A stretch of DNA of 64,000 nt from Ancistrus triradiatus (GCA_025084515.1 JAJAGP010000220.1:241820-305819), one strand, 5' to 3'; counted from the first letter of the stretch, positions 23,951 through 34,855 are shown. Numbers and translations: made by a program. Notes: a model not told the origin generated them from the sequence alone.

Positions 23951-24061
23951 CTAGACAGAAACAGGTACAAAACTCTACTACTGGTTTAAACTGCAATGTC
24001 AGACAGTTATTAAAACTTCTGTACTACTAAATCAAACAGCTACAATCAGTGATATCTCTAC

Positions 24062-24625
24062 CTGCTGTGGAGGCTGAAACCGCTGGAAGGATGACTGCTG
24101 CTGAGACTGCTGCATTGGTGGAGTTTGTGGGTAGGATGAGGACTGGTGCCCCGGTTGGGATGACCCATGGCCATGGGGCTGCTGGGACTGCTGAGGTGGT
24201 CCAGCATTATTAGGTTGCTGCTGCTGCTGCTGCTGAGGTGGGCCTTGTGGTTGTTGCTGTTGCTGCTGCTGAGAAGGCTGCCCAGGACCAGATGGCGTTT
24301 GAGAGTACCCAGGTTGGAGCTGAGGGCCCTGAGTTGGCTGTGGTGTACCCTGGGATTGGGTATACGGTGGCTGGCCAGTCTGGGAATGTGGAGGCTGGGG
24401 ATATGGAGACTGGCTCTGGGACTGCTGCGAGTAAGGAGGTCCACCTTGAGAATGCGGAGGAGCAGATGAAGTTTGGGAGTACGGACGCTGAGAGCTTGGG
24501 CCACTAGGATGCTGGGGATAAGGACTCTGCTGGAGGCCTCCGTGGGAAGGAGGCGGCCCTTGCTGCCCATAGTAGCCTCCTTGGCTGGGAGCATAAGTTC
24601 CTGGGCCTTGCTGTCCATAAGCCAT
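24062..24625 (-). CDS. arid1a: arid1a coding exon 3 (Q/P/S-rich, two polyQ runs)
   Basis: Exon 3 adds residues 378-565 and starts MAYGQQGPGTY directly after a TGTAG acceptor, corresponding to human PPYGQQGPSGYGQQG. The 188 residues are almost wholly Gln, Pro, Ser, Gly and Tyr in YSQ/PPYS-like repeats, a prion-like low-complexity segment of ARID1A. There are two runs of seven glutamines, at exon residues 119-125 and 131-137. The second run is mostly uninterrupted CAG (plus-strand CTG at 24218-24235). The exon ends FQRFQPPQQ before the donor GTAGAG, in phase 0. It is longer than the human exon (about 151 codons as I recall), as expected for a fast-evolving repeat. Antisense frames here are open only because of this composition. 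Confidence 0.93.
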
Positions 24626-24731
24626 CTACAGCGGTAAACAAAACAGTACGAAGTTACACGCTGAACGACCAACACTGCACATGCTTGGCATGCTGATGTG
24701 TCTAAAATACCTGCAATACACTGCAGAACAT

Positions 24732-24885
24732 ACATTTACAGTTAAAGAGTACAGAAATCACTTTTATCCAGAGCAAATCATCATTAAGCGAAGAGATTAA
24801 TGGCCTCGCACCAGGGCGTACAAGCTGAACTCAAAACCTTGTGGTTAGTAATCCAGAGTCTTAACCACCAAACCACCACACAACA
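24732..24885 (-). repeat. SINE family 1, degenerate copy
   Basis: The order TTTATCCAGAGC, CTTGTGGTTAGTAATCCAGAG, TCTTAACCACCAAACCACCA fits a worn minus-strand SINE in intron 2. Confidence 0.45.
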
Positions 24886-24990
24886 GATACATTTACTATG
24901 TTGTGTAAACCTTCTTTTCCTGAATAACAGAACCAAGTCTTCTCCTGCTTGCTTTCCTAAAGTTGTAGAACCATGCTTGAAATACAGCAA

Positions 24991-25280
24991 TGTGGGTTTA
25001 TGTCCCAATACTTTTGGCCACGTGAGTGTTTGCGTCCATTGCTTTGGACGCGTGTTTGCATCCCTATACCTTTGGTCATTTGTGTGTTTGCGTCCCGACA
25101 CTTTTGGCCATGTGGGTTAACATCCCTATTCCATTGGACACGTATTTGCATCCCTATTCTTTTGGCCACATGTGGGTTTGTGTCCCGATACTTTTGGCCA
25201 TGTGGCTTTACGTCCCCATTTCTTTGGGCGCGTATTTGCATCCCTAGATTTGTGGCCACGTGTGAGTTTGTGTCCTGTGG
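24991..25280. repeat. Minisatellite, 90-bp period
   Basis: Three full 90-bp units (24991-25080, 25081-25170, 25171-25260) and a 20-bp partial fourth align without any indel. Anchors are CTTTTGGCCA at unit position 21-30, GCATCCCTA near 68-76 and CGTCC near 43. Each unit is itself built of three roughly 30-bp subunits. It lies in arid1a intron 2. Confidence 0.85.
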
Positions 25281-25865
25281 TACCACAGACTATAGCAGTA
25301 GATTATTTAAATTGCAAGGTATTGCCTTCATAGATCAAACTTGTTAGTCCAGTATGTCCCACAGATGCTTGATCAGATTGAGGTCTGGCTGGATACATAA
25401 TCCTGCTAAGAGCCTACCAATGGCTACTCATAACAATGAAACGTTTATTAAAAATGTTAAAAACCTTATCCTGTTCAGTCACCAACCACCATGAAACACG
25501 AGTACATGGCACTACAGATGCGCAACCATAACCAGACACACGGGCTGCATCACCAAAAACACCTGTGTATCACATCAAACATTTCCAGACAGTCGCTCCA
25601 AGGAGTTACTTTTAACTTTAGTAAGCTTCAAAACACTGAGTTTATTAGTTTAATGACTTGGTCTACCTAAGTGCTTGCATCTATAGGCCAGAGTTTGATG
25701 GCAAAATAGAAAATATTCATGGCTAATGTACCTTTAATACTTATCCTTTAATCTTCAAACCTGGGAATTCTCACCTTCATAAACGTCCAATTAGCTGTGT
25801 GCGATACATATCGTCTACAATATCTAAATCTGTGAGCTAACTTTATCGAGTATGTCACTCACTTT

Positions 25866-27440
25866 TCTGCAAAAAAGTATTTAGTCAGCCACTGATTGTG
25901 CAAGTTCTCCTACTTAGAAAGATGAGAGAGGTCTGTAATTTTCATCATAGGTACACTTCAACTATGAGAGACAAAATGAGGGAAAAAAATCCAGGAAATC
26001 AAGTTGTATTATTTTTAAAGAATTTAATTGCAAATCATGGTGGATAGTAAGTATTTGGTCACCCACAAACAAGCAAGATTTCTGGCTCTCAGACCTGTAA
26101 CTTCTTTAAGAAGCTCTTCTGTCCTCCACTCGTTACCTGTATTAATGGCACCTGTTTGACCTCATTATCTGTATAAAAGACACCTGTCCACAGCCTCAAA
26201 CAGTCAGACTCCAAACTCAACCATGGCCAAGACCAAAGAGCTGTTGAAGGACACCAGGAGGAAAAATGTAGAATTGCACCAGGCTGGGAAGAGTGAATCT
26301 ACTATAGGCAAGCAGGTTGGTGTGAATAAATGAACTGTGGTAGCAATTGTAAGACATACAAGACCAGTGATAATCTCCCTCGATCTGGGGCTCCTTGCAA
26401 GATCTCATCCTGTGGGGTCAAAATGATCATGAGAACGGTGAGCAAAAATCCCAGAACTACATGGAGGGACCTGATGAATGACCTGCAGAGAGCTGGGACC
26501 AAAGTAACAAAGGCTACCATCAGTAACACACTACGCAGAGAGGGACTTGGATCCTGCAGTGCCAGGCGTGTCCCCCTGCTTAAGCCAGTACATGTCCAGG
26601 CCCATCTGAAGTTTGCCAGAAAGCATATGGATGATCCAGAAGAGGATTGGGAGAATATCATGTAGTCAGATGAAACCAAAATAGAACTTTTTGGTAAAAA
26701 CTCAACTCGTCGTGTTTGGAGGAAGAAGAATGCTGAGTTGCACCATACCTACTGTGAAGCATGGGGGTGGAAACATCATGCTTTGGGGCTGTTTTTCTGC
26801 AAAGGGGACAGGACGACTGATCCATGTTAAGGGAAGAATGAACGAGGCCATGCAGCATGAGATTTTTAAGCCAAAACCTCCTTCCATCAGTGAGAGCATT
26901 GAAGATGGAACGTGGCTGGGTCCTTCCAGCATGACAACGATCCCAAACCAAAAACACCCGCTCGGGCAACAACAAAGGAGTGGGCTCCGTAAAAAGCATT
27001 TCATTTCAAGGTCCTGGAGTGGCCTAGCCAGTCTCCAGACCTCAGCTCTCCATAGAAAATTTGTGGATGGAGTTGAAAGTCCGTGTTACCTACACCAACC
27101 CCACACCCCAAACCCAACCCCCAAAACATCACTGCTCTAGAGGAGATCTGCATGGAGGAATGGGCCAAAATACCCCAGCTACAGTATGTGCATGGACCCT
27201 GGTGAAGACTTACAGGAAACGTTTGACCTCTGTCATTGCCAACAAGGTTATGTTTACAAAGTATTGAGTTGAACTTTTGTTACTGACCAAATACTTATTT
27301 TCCACCATGATTTACAATTAAATTCTTTATAAATCCTACAATGTGATTTCCTGTTTTTTTCTCATTTTGTCTCTCATAGTTGAAGTGTAGGAGAACTTGC
27401 ACAATCAGTGGCTGACTAAATACTTTTTTGGCCCACTGTA
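25866..27440 (+). mobile_element. Tc1-like transposon, second family, near-complete but decayed
   Basis: Left sequence AAAAAAGTATTTAGTCAGCCAC is inverted at the right end (GTGGCTGACTAAATACTTTTTT, then GGCCCACTG before TA). The left tip has lost a few bases. Between them is a degenerate Tc1 transposase: NDLQRAGTKVTKATISNTLRREGL near 26480-26555, PEEDWENIM near 26637, VKHGGGNIMLWGCFSAKGTG near 26753-26815, and a broken C-terminal part near 27000-27260. Several frameshifts and stops are present. It lies in arid1a intron 2, antisense to the gene. Confidence 0.88.
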
Positions 27441-28109
27441 GCCAGGTAGGATATTCCACTGCGTATGCAGTGTGATGGTGACAAATTAACCCAGCGTTTA
27501 AACCCAAGTGCATGACTGAAGCGAAAAACGTGAACAAACTGCACCAGGAGACCAAATACAAACACCACCAGTTTCAGTCTACATTGTTAAATTTAATTGG
27601 TACATGCTCACTTGTGGAGGTGGTTTGACTTTGAAAAGATGGATGCTGTTAAAGCTATGCCATTAAAGCTCGACAACGAACTTACTGCACCATCTGCAAA
27701 CTAACCACTGTGCAGAATATGAAGATTATGACTTCGGGAATTAATTGCAACTTAAAACAAAACCTTTAAGAAGTTATTCAAACGCTGTTGGGTTATTTCA
27801 GTCTCCTATGCTGGACAAGTTCAGTTTAAGCAGAAGCAGCCCAACAGTCAGTGTTCTACAACCTGGCAACCCAATGACCCAGCCATCAGACTGTGACTGC
27901 ACCTTCTAACAACAGTATGCAAACAGGTTTTAACTGCCATAACCTTAACAGAAACCATCATTACTTAACCTAATTCTCTACAGTTCTACTTGGCATTCAT
28001 ATTATATTATTAACCACAAGCTAAGAAATCCAAACACAGCCTTAATGGAGCATCTCCCGAAGTTTGTTGGTATATACAGTTGGTAAAAGTACACAGACAT
28101 CTAACTCAC

Positions 28110-28322
28110 CTGCTGTCCATATGGCATGCTCCCCATACTTCCAGGCGTGCGTACCTGCATGGTAATGGGATAGCGCTGGGGCCCTGGAGATCCATAGCCT
28201 TGGCCAGGGTAGGAAGGACCTTGCTGGGGCCCTGAGGGAGTCCCCTGTTGCTGGGTATAGGGGTTCCCTGTTCCATAATGCTGGCCCCGGATTTTCCCCA
28301 CTGGGTCCATTGGGCTTGGGGG
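28110..28322 (-). CDS. arid1a: arid1a coding exon 2
   Basis: Exon 2 adds residues 307-377. It begins PPSPMDPVGKIRG and contains YTQQQGTPSGPQQGPSYPG and QRYPITMQ, matching the human ARID1A segment around SSPMDQMGKMRP and QRYPMTMQ. The acceptor is TGATTAG before CCCCCA, and the donor is CAG followed by GTGAGT. Both ends are in phase 0 and the exon is exactly 213 nt, the length I recall for human exon 2. It codes for disordered Pro/Gln/Gly-rich sequence with no catalytic domain. Intron 1 upstream is about 25 kb. Confidence 0.93.
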
Positions 28323-28488
28323 CTAATCATATAAAAAGAGAAAGAAAGAAAGAAATCAGCTTTAAGGGAACACCATTCAGTATTCAGAGGCTCGGTCTGT
28401 AACTCTGTCAGGTGAAAAAGTGTGGATGGGCACTTTTGAATTTGACCGTCTGGTGTAACCCATAAGCTTATAAGAAATAAATAGCTTA

Positions 28489-28851
28489 GTGGCTTGAAAG
28501 TTTGTGAACCCTGTAGAATTTTCTAAATTTCTACATAAATATGACTTAAAACATCAGATTTTCACACAAGTCCTAAAAGTAGATAAAGAGAACCCAGTTA
28601 AACAAATGAGACAAAAATATTATACTTGGCCATTTATTTATTGAGGAAAATAATCCAATATTACATTAGTGAGTGGCAAAAGTATATGAACCTTTGCTTT
28701 CAGTATCTGGTGTGACACATAAATGCTCAAGAACAACACTTGTCTGAATTGTTTAACTGGGTTCTCCATCTACTTTTAGGACTTGTGTGAAAATCATATT
28801 TATGCAAAAATATTAAATTCTAAAGGTTTCACAAACTTTCAAGCAACATTG
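28489..28851. mobile_element. Tc1-derived MITE, 363 bp
   Basis: A short internally deleted relative of the 9.9-12.1 kb Tc1. It starts GTGGCTTGAAAGTTTGTGAACC and ends with the inverted counterpart before CAAGCAACATTG, with TA at both flanks (28487-28488 and 28852-28853). The two terminal regions are joined with almost no internal sequence. It sits about 170 bp inside intron 1 from exon 2. Confidence 0.85.
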
Positions 28852-29361
28852 TATAACAGACTTTCCCCAATACTTCAACTTAATGAGCAGAACAGCAGCA
28901 GTAATGGCATTTCCATTTCTTCTCAAGATTCCAGTGGCTTGAGGCCTCGCCACAAAAATGTAGTTCTAATAATGTGTTAAATATTTATGCAGTCAAAAGC
29001 TAAGTACTTGATATTGTGGTATTGTCAGCTTTCTATGCCATATGGCTACAGCTTCCAACAATCCGAGCTGGGGGTCATCGCACAATTTGGAAGAGACGCG
29101 ACACAATCTCGTTCCCAGAATGCGAGATGATCAGGACCATCAAGTGCCAGCAGTACTTCCAGGAGGTACTTCATGAACCGTCACAATTGAACCGTGTAAC
29201 ATTTACTCTCCAGGGAAATCAGATATATTAACTTTTAAATATCAAGCATATCTTTTAAGAAGAACTACAACAATGATTAATAATTGTTCTAATACGGTTC
29301 ATGGCCTGGCGGGGTTTCCACCAACGAGCAGGACTGAACATCACAGAAAGATTTTCCTAAC

Positions 29362-29576
29362 AGACACGGCAGGTACTGAGAGCAAAGCTTCACTACTTCT
29401 GCCACTCACTAATGTAATATTGGATCATTTCCCTCAATAAATACATGACCAATTATAATATTTTTGTCTCATTTGTTTAACTGGGTTCTCTTTATCTACT
29501 TTTAGGACTTGTGTGAAAATCTGATGATGTTTTAGGTCATATTTATGCAGAAATATAGAAAATTTTAAAGGGTTCT
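29362..29576 (+). mobile_element. Tc1 solo right-end fragment
   Basis: From GGTACTGAGAGCAAAGCTTC to AAATTTTAAAGGGTT this matches the right terminal region of the 12.0 kb Tc1 (GCCACTCACTAAT, AATATTGGATCATTT, ACTGGGTTCTC, GGACTTGTGTGAAAATCTG). The last tip and all coding sequence are missing. Confidence 0.8.
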
Positions 29577-29914
29577 AAAGGCAGGACTTAAGACAGCACT
29601 CCAAGATGGATTCAAACTGTTCAGAGACAGAGTTTCTGTACTCCTCATGGTGACCTCACGGGATGGTGACCCATCACTGAGGCACTCAGTGCACTCAGGG
29701 TATCAGTAGTTGCCACTCACACTTGCTTCTCCCAAGTCAAATTGGCAGAACATCAATCTTAATAGCTTTTAACAATCGTATGCTGCTATTCATTTAGGCA
29801 GCTTCCACTAGACAGCGCACGCGTGCAATGCGTAGGTCCTTGAGGAAGACCACTAGAGCTATTTATAGCTGCGAGACAGGGCAGTCTGTCTGTAAGAGTG
29901 CAACAGGTCCCAAC

Positions 29915-29915
<1 letters not shown>

Positions 29916-29951
<36 letters not shown>
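29916..29951. repeat. (TG)n microsatellite
   Basis: About 18 uninterrupted TG units in intron 1. Confidence 0.95.
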
Positions 29952-29952
<1 letters not shown>

Positions 29953-30390
29953 TGAACCAGGGCCAGCCGTGATCCTCCTGCAGCTTTAATAAAGCACTCT
30001 TGGCACTGGATGAATGACAGAAGTGCAACCATGGACTAAGAGCCTGCCTCGGAGGGCCAACAAGCCGAATTTTGGCATTAATCTACAATCAGCTGCTCTC
30101 AATAGATCTATTGGCCTCTGACCAGCCCAAAATTGTAAATGGTGCTATTAACAGTTAAAGGCACAGTTATTCCAAAACCAAAAATGCAATACCCTAGGCT
30201 TACCGCACTAAGTTCACAGTTAGCTCACAATCTGCAGTTTCAACAGCATGCAAGGCGCCTAAAATACCAATCCTTTACGTCAAAACATAATCTGGATACC
30301 ATTACTACAAAACAAGTCCATAACACACAATCAGGCAGCCATGTTCAACAAAAACTGAGACAACTGTACACTACATTTCAATTCTATAAA

Positions 30391-31036
30391 CTAGAGATGC
30401 GCCACCTGCAATTTCCTTGCCTGATTCCAATTTTTTAAACACATGACCAGCCAATTCCAATGGTCTTTCAAAGAATTATAAGTTACATCACAAACATTTT
30501 GTTCAGTTTTTCTTCATTGCTAAAGAAAGACAACAGCGGCTGCTGGTTTGTGTCTGGCTCTGCGCTATCGCCAGCTTTTTGCCTGTTTGTTTTGTCAAAT
30601 TGCGAATATTCAGTGAGGTGATGCTGTCTTACTATCTTACTACATTGTTCCGAACGTTTCGTGAGATGTTTCTACACGTATTGCAAACTGAAGAACTTCC
30701 ACAATGAAGAACATGTCAGAAATAGATGCCTGCACCCTCAGTTGGCTCCCTACTCCTCTTTAGTACTGCGCTATTTAGAGAGACTATTTAGTTGACCAAG
30801 TAGCACTCAAAACATGATCGAAATCGAATGCCTCACCATACGTGAGCAGCGACCTCGAACCAACCACGAGCAGCTGAGCTGTGTATAAAGCCCTATGGCT
30901 ACACACATGAAATGAATTCTTTATTAAAGTTAGTACTCGTGTGACCTGAACACAATTGATTATAGGAGACTGATCAGCCGATCACCGGTTATGATGAATC
31001 ATGCTGAAAACCGGTCAATAAATCGGCTCATCTCCA
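30391..31036. mobile_element. hAT-like element, decayed
   Basis: The left CTAGAGATGCGCCACCTGC and right AAATCGGCTCATCTCCAG are approximate inverted repeats. The interior contains CCGATCACCGGTTATGATG-type subterminal repeats and no intact coding sequence. Confidence 0.45.
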
Positions 31037-31710
31037 GCATAATGTGTTCGTCTTGATTCCTTCTTTAGGCCTGCAAATCCATTAGTACCCTTATACGTTA
31101 ATGCAGTTATTGCAACTTCTATTAAAACCTCATCACCAAAATAACATCTAAATTATTAGCTGCTGGCATGAAACAAGTTACTGTATTATCTGCACATATG
31201 AACATTAACTAATACGGCTTAACTAGAGATGCACCAAAAAAAGTCAATTAATCTTTTTAGGGCAAACATGTCAGTCCTTGCTTACCTCTTAAACTTTTTG
31301 TCCAAAAAAGAGGAAAAAACACTTAACAGGTACAGTCAGGTTGGGCCACAGCCCTTCCATTAAAGATACTATTTAAACACCACCGACGTGGTTTCACTCC
31401 AAATGACAAACAAGGGGTTTAAATAGCTTGGGATGTGATCAAGGAAATGTGGGACAGGTAAGAGGAATCAATACAACAGCAAACGAGATCCAAAGCAGAC
31501 ACAGGGCTGAGACAGGGGTGTGTGAGGAGCAAGAAAGTCAGAAAGAATTATTTCTTCACTATTCTGCAAACATGTTCATGTCCAACAGCAGCAGCAAAGT
31601 AACAGTGAGAACATTGGGCGTCTGGAATTGCATGATCTGCACAGATATTACACAAAAAACCTGTAACCACCATTCATGTCAGGCATCAATTATATATTCA
31701 TTACCTTCAA

Positions 31711-32010
31711 TACAGTGCAAAAGTCTTAGGCCACCATTAGATTAAATGTACTATTGATTTAGCAATGGTATAATAACCATGCATTTCCAGGTTCTTTATT
31801 AGAATACAACACGAAATACACAAATATTTGCAGTATTAAAAAAAACCTGAAAACTTTCTATAGGCTATAGTGGCAGTATTTAATGTGATCTCCTGGAGCA
31901 ATAGCAGCATCTGCCAGCTTCATCAGGATGCCAAGTTGCCCCTTCTACAGTCTGAAGAAGCTTGTTCAGGAATGGTCCTTTTTGGAAGGGTACCAGCCAA
32001 GAAACCACTT
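31711..32010 (+). mobile_element. Tc1/mariner-like end fragment with internal part
   Basis: It starts TACAGTGCAAAAGTCTTAGG, a mariner/Tc1-type end, and continues to a segment (GGAGCAATAGCAGCATCTG, CAGTCTGAAGAAGC) that also occurs at 8880-9050. No intact transposase is visible. Confidence 0.5.
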
Positions 32011-32245
32011 TTTCACAAGGGTAATAGGTGCACTTACACTCACATCATGTGGCTTCTCTCTACCCAGATACTATCCTGATACTCCGGGCATAAGAAATGA
32101 CCTGATGTTTGTTTATTTAAATGTTGGCATCACCATCAATGGCCATTTGTGACAGACAAGGTTACATCGATACACAAGGTTACTTCGAAACTAGTCTTAC
32201 ATACTTAGATCAGGCCAATTGTGCGTAACCAATTAATCCAATACA

Positions 32246-32362
32246 TACATCTTTGGGCTGTAGGAGGAAACCAGAGTACCCTGAGTAAACCCACACAGAC
32301 ATGGGTTGGACATCCAAACGTCACGCAGACAGGGTCCGAGGACGGGATCATACCAGAGACAC
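32246..32362 (-). repeat. SINE family 2 fragment
   Basis: GTAGGAGGAAACCAGAGTACC, AACCCACACAGACATGG and ACGGGATCATACCAGAGA match family 2. It is truncated at both ends. Confidence 0.6.
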
Positions 32363-32647
32363 TGGATAATGACTTGGTGTAAAACAAGGAGAAGCCAAAT
32401 TTCATTGCATTGTTTTCTCTATCTACAGGTCTGGCTCATCTTACACTGTCTGTAGTTTGTGGCGTCACAAGCCACCAACATCGTTCTTATGTCATAATAA
32501 ACTGAACACATGCATCATTTAGCAACAACACACTTGGCTGCAACTGCAAAAAATGTTTTATATTTCACCCCAAAAGCCATTCCTTAAAAACATTACAGGG
32601 TGCATAAAGCGACTCGGGTATAGGATGTATGGAATTCCGCAAGACAA

Positions 32648-32730
32648 GCCAAATTTAATTTATTTCCAGAGCACTTTTAACAGTAGTGCATCGTCTCAAA
32701 GCAGCATTACAAATATCTAGGCCAACAGCC
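32648..32730 (-). repeat. Retroposon 3' tail, first half of a split copy
   Basis: GCCAAATTTAATTTATTTCC and TCGTCTCAAAGCAGCATTAC match the minus-strand tail of the 4.5 kb family. Its continuation (AAGGAAAAACTAAATGTCC, GGAAGAAACCTTGG) is at 33830-33895 beyond the Tc1. Confidence 0.5.
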
Positions 32731-32828
32731 CTTTTGTTTGTTTATATAACGTCCCCATCAGCATCAGTAGCCATTCAGCGACACACACAAGGGTACAGCT
32801 AGTTTTACATCAAGAGTAGTCTCTCGTG

Positions 32829-32836
32829 TATGTATG

Positions 32837-32900
<64 letters not shown>
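32829..32900. repeat. (TA)n(CA)n compound microsatellite
   Basis: A TA run of about 15 units is followed by a CA run of about 18 units. It abuts the minus-strand Tc1 at 32919. Confidence 0.95.
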
Positions 32901-32901
<1 letters not shown>

Positions 32902-32918
32902 TACATATACACACACGG

Positions 32919-33829
32919 GCAAAAAAGTATTTAATCAGACACTGATTATCATAGGTACACTTCCACTATGAAAGACAAAATGAGAAAAAAAACAGGAAAT
33001 CACACTGTAGGATTTTTAAAGAATTTAATTGTAAATAAGTATTTGGTCAATAACAAAAGTTCAACTCAATACTTTGTAACAACCTTTGCTGGCAATGACA
33101 GAAGTCAAACATTTCCTGTAAGTCTTCACCAGGTTGGCACACACCGTAGCTGGTATTTTGGCCCATTCCTCCATGCAGATCTCCTCTAGAGCAGTGATGT
33201 TTTGGGGTAACATGGAATTTCAACTCCCTCCACAAATTTTCTATGGGGCTGAGGTCTGTAGACTGGAAGACCCAGCCATGTTCCATCTTCAATGCTCACT
33301 GATGGAAGGAGGTTTTGACTTAAAATCTCACGATACATGGCCCCGTTCATTCTTCCCTTAACACAGATCAGTCGTCCTGTTCCCTCTGCAGAGAAACAGC
33401 CCCAAAACATAATGTTTCCACCCCCATGTTTCACAGTAGGTATGGTGTTCTTGGGATGTAACTCAGCATACTTCTTCCTCCAAACACGACGAGTTGAGTT
33501 TTTACCAAAAAGTTCTATTTTGGTTTTTATCTGACCACATGATATTCTCCCAATCCTCTTCTGGACCATCCATATGCTCTCTGGCAAACTTCAGACAGGT
33601 CTGGACATGTACTGGCTTAAGCAGGGGGACACGCCTGGCACTGCAGGATCTGAGTCCCTCTCGACATAGTGTGTTACTGATGGTAGCCTTGTTCCTTTGG
33701 TCCCAGCTCTCTGCAGGTCATTCATCAGGTTTGTCCGTGTAGTTCTGGGCTTTTTGCTCACCGTTCTCAGGATCATTTTGACCCCACAGGATGAGATCTT
33801 GCATGGGGCCCCAGATCGAGGGAGATTAT
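32919..33829 (-). mobile_element. Tc1-like element, minus orientation, truncated
   Basis: The same family as the 25.9-27.4 kb copy but reversed. The terminal sequence AAAAAAGTATTTAATCAG is at 32919 next to a (TA)n(CA)n microsatellite. Antisense transposase includes NDLQRAGTKGT and IGRISCGQIKTKIELFGKNSTRRVWRKKYAEL, with VKHGGGNIMFWGCFSAEGTGR near 33375-33440. It ends inside the N-terminal coding region at 33829, joined to a retroposon fragment, so half the element is missing. Confidence 0.87.
33186..33776 (-). pseudogene. Tc1 transposase fragment, frameshifted
   Basis: Two adjacent minus-strand open pieces (33591-33776 and 33186-33587) encode successive parts of the Tc1 DNA-binding and catalytic regions: TVSKKPRTTRTNLMNDLQRAG, then TKIELFGKN, the VKHGGGNIMFWG motif and GRMNGAMYREI. 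They are offset in frame and lack the final acidic residue region in frame. Confidence 0.8.
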
Positions 33830-33895
33830 CAAGGAAAAACTAAATGTCCTAAGGAAGAAACCTTGGCAGAACAAAGACTCAAAAAAGGGACCAAA
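33830..33895 (-). repeat. Retroposon fragment, second half of a split copy
   Basis: AAGGAAAAACTAAATGTCC, GGAAGAAACCTTGGCAGAAC and GACTCAAAAAAGGGACC match the part of the 58.7 kb family lying just inward of the tail. It begins exactly where the Tc1 sequence stops. Confidence 0.55.
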
Positions 33896-34534
33896 CATAT
33901 GGGCACAATATAATGTACTTATAAAAATATAATGTATATATAAAATGTAATATAATGTATATATAAAACTAGAGAATATAGTGTGCGTGTGAATACATAC
34001 ACACACACCCACCTACCCACCCCAAATAGCATGGAGACTATACCTTTAGAAAGCTGATTTGTTATGAAAAGCTCATCAGCCCAATTAGTACAAAAATACA
34101 AGAAAAATCAACAGGCTATGGACTTCTGTAAACAATACCTCATAACTGACGGCTAGGGAGTACAAAAAAAAAATAAAAAAAATAAATGTACTTTTGTTAC
34201 ATCATGAGCTCTACCAGAGCAAATACTCCCATTAACTGGCTAAATAGTTATGGCTGTGGGCTTAAATAGCTGTAATGCTGCCTTGAAATGATGCTCGATT
34301 ATATAAAAGCACTACAAAATAAATTACTCCATTTTCCCATTACATAGCAACAACTTTGCGCCAGGTCAACATGCATCTCTGAAGTGCTCCATAGTGTGCG
34401 CGCCCTGTCCAGGGGCGGCTCCTAAACTGGATTATGGAAAGCGAGTGGGGAATTGACTCACTGTTATGCCTCACGTTACGTTAACAGGCCTGTCAAAATG
34501 TGAGGAGAGGATTGCAATGTTTAGAAGCCAACAG

Positions 34535-34855
34535 CATGGCACTCAGATGGCACAGCAGTCAAATCCACTAGACAACCACTACAGAAACCGCACTCAGCTC
34601 CACCGGCCTGAATAGGCACATCACATCCTGGGCTGATGATCGAGGGGCATTCGGACATGGATCATCTCCCTGCCCCTGAAACCCCATCAACTCGCCACAG
34701 ATGTCCTCCAGCTGCCAGTAGTAGGTGGCTGCAAGTCGTATGCAAGCATACGCTGGCATGTGGCCATCATTCGTTGGCAGGGGAACATGAGCGTCAGAAG
34801 AAGAGTTGGCCAATGTCACTCAATACAGAATGACTGGCAGTGCTCATTTGTAGCA
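34535..34855 (+). repeat. Possible third SINE-like family
   Basis: GGCACTCAGATGGCACAGCAG is a tRNA-like head seen also near 20450 (GCTCTCAGGTGGTGCAGCGG). GAGGGGCATTCGGACATGG and CTGCCAGTAGTAGGTGGC follow. I recognise the type from fish repeats but cannot name it. Confidence 0.4.

Larger units (their letters stand above)
23100..24061 (-). other. arid1a: arid1a intron 3 (962 bp), mostly transposon
   Basis: The donor is GTAGAG at 24061 and the acceptor GACAAG ends at 23100. About 85 percent of the intron is the MITE at 23124-23950, which itself holds a nested hAT-like end. Only about 110 bp on the donor side and 24 bp on the acceptor side are ordinary intron. Confidence 0.85.
24626..28109 (-). 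other. arid1a: arid1a intron 2 (3.5 kb)
   Basis: The donor is GTGAGT after CAG at 28110, and the acceptor is CCGCTGTAG. The intron contains a decayed SINE (24732-24885), a 90-bp minisatellite (24991-25280) and a nearly full Tc1 element (25866-27440). From 25290 to 25860 and from 27441 to 28105 I see nothing but unique AT-rich sequence. Confidence 0.85.

Noticed and set aside
24058..24735. 225-aa minus-strand frame in a second phase over exon 3
   Set aside because: It is a shifted frame over the CAG-rich exon. The phase-0 frame carries the ARID1A match and the splice sites.
24991..25280. Possible CRISPR array
   Set aside because: Units are contiguous 90-bp tandem repeats without unique spacers in a vertebrate intron; it is a minisatellite.
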